Source: Actinomycetota bacterium (GTDB lineage Bacteria; Actinomycetota; Actinomycetes; Nanopelagicales; Nanopelagicaceae). Taken from it: DNA of 6,140 bases. A program made the position numbers and the translations under genes. The notes beneath the pieces were generated by a model. The model was not told the DNA's origin. It made no database searches and was given only the letters and a program-made list of their open reading frames with translations. The stretch's first letter is position 1. The number at the start of each line of letters is the position of its first letter. Location: NCBI GenBank assembly GCA_009700405.1, contig WLMD01000100.1, positions 1 to 6,140 of the forward strand, in the 5' to 3' direction. Shown piece by piece: positions 5,466-6,140 of the stretch.

Positions 5466-6140
5466 ATGAAAAGCGGAATTAATAACAGCCATATAGATGC
5501 ATCAGTGCGCCCTCAAGATGATCTTTTTCGGCATATGAATGGCACGTGGTTGGCCAATACAGAGATCCCTGCCGACCGCGCATCAGATGGTGCTTTCTAT
5601 TGGTTGCGCGATCAATCAGAAAAGCAGGTCCGCGAGATAGTGGAATCCTGCGCTTCCTCTGATTCCCGCGATGGATCCATTGCCCAAAAAATCGGAGACC
5701 TTTACCACTCATTTATGGATGAATCCCGCGCTGAGAAATTGGGAATCTCCCCCATAGAAAAAGATTTAGCCCGTGCAGCATCAATTAATTCACGAAGTGA
5801 TTTCTTGCGAGTACTGGGCGAACTCGAAGAAGAAGGCCTACAAGGGCTCTTCTATGGCTTTATAACGACTGACAACAAACAATCTGATACAAATATCATC
5901 TATCTTGGCCAATCAGGGCTCAGCCTTCCTGATGAGGCCTACTACCGCGAAGAAGAATATGTAGAAATACGCAAAGCTTTCGTTGCCCACGTAATACGGA
6001 TGTTCGCTCTTGCGGGCATCTATGATGGCATTGGCCATGCAGAGAGAATCCTCTCGATTGAAACGCAATTGGCTACCCACCACTGGGACCAAGTCAAAGA
6101 TCGCGATGCCACCTCCACCTATAACAAATTTACTTTTGCC
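5466..6140 (+). CDS. M13-family zinc metallopeptidase (Zmp1/PepO-like), N-terminal part, cut by window edge
   Basis: M13 (neprilysin-family) peptidases cleave short peptides. The first 225 residues are present and cover part of the M13 N-terminal domain, with RPQDDLFRHMNGTWL (15-29), IPADRASDGAF (34-44), LGQSGLSLPDEAYY (147-160) and the run from IETQLATHHW (198) to TYN (218-220). The zinc motifs HExxH and ExxxD lie in the C-terminal domain beyond the edge, so catalysis cannot be confirmed here; full-length relatives are about 640-690 residues. No signal peptide or membrane anchor is visible at the N-terminus, as in mycobacterial Zmp1, so the protein is cytoplasmic or leaves by a non-classical route. 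An in-frame TAG at 5415 and no other start codon in between leave this ATG as the only start. The Shine-Dalgarno candidate GAGAAAG (5445-5451) is rather far away. A weak promoter candidate is TTGAAA (5419-5424) with TACCGA (5441-5446), inside the operator region. Confidence 0.92.
   Translation, partial: MKSGINNSHIDASVRPQDDLFRHMNGTWLANTEIPADRASDGAFYWLRDQSEKQVREIVESCASSDSRDGSIAQKIGDLYHSFMDESRAEKLGISPIEKDLARAASINSRSDFLRVLGELEEEGLQGLFYGFITTDNKQSDTNIIYLGQSGLSLPDEAYYREEEYVEIRKAFVAHVIRMFALAGIYDGIGHAERILSIETQLATHHWDQVKDRDATSTYNKFTFA

Overview
The window looks like chromosomal sequence from a small-genome, moderate-GC actinobacterium. The best guess is a freshwater acI-type lineage (Nanopelagicales, such as Planktophila or Nanopelagicus). 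That placement is inference from gene character: an actinobacterial-type MarR regulator, a mycobacterial Zmp1-like M13 peptidase, a free-standing lysine/alanine-rich histone-like protein, short intergenic gaps, and -10 elements that sit 6-7 bases before start codons, as in leaderless transcription. No 16S rRNA or other taxonomic marker is present.

Layout from left to right. The minus strand carries cysK (cysteine synthase, cut by the left edge only at its extreme C-terminus). A 253-base gap with several inverted repeats follows, then nadE (glutamine-dependent NAD+ synthetase, full length), also on the minus strand. A 71-base divergent gap separates nadE from a plus-strand MFS efflux-type transporter. 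Next is a 188-base non-coding stretch that reads as the promoter and leader of a plus-strand gene for a very basic, repetitive histone-H1-like protein (123 aa, no acidic residues, exact 48-base tandem repeats). That gene ends at a strong hairpin terminator that also serves the convergent minus-strand marR gene. A 69-base divergent gap with a strong inverted-repeat operator separates marR from a plus-strand M13 metallopeptidase, which is cut by the right edge before its zinc site.

Most of the content is housekeeping: cysteine synthesis, NAD synthesis, transport and nucleoid structure. There is no mobile element, CRISPR array, recognisable tRNA or rRNA, or defence system. The parts most worth a second look are the histone-like repeat gene with its structured leader, the triple half-site operator between marR and the peptidase, and the inverted repeats upstream of cysK. 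I found no evidence of an undescribed multi-gene system.
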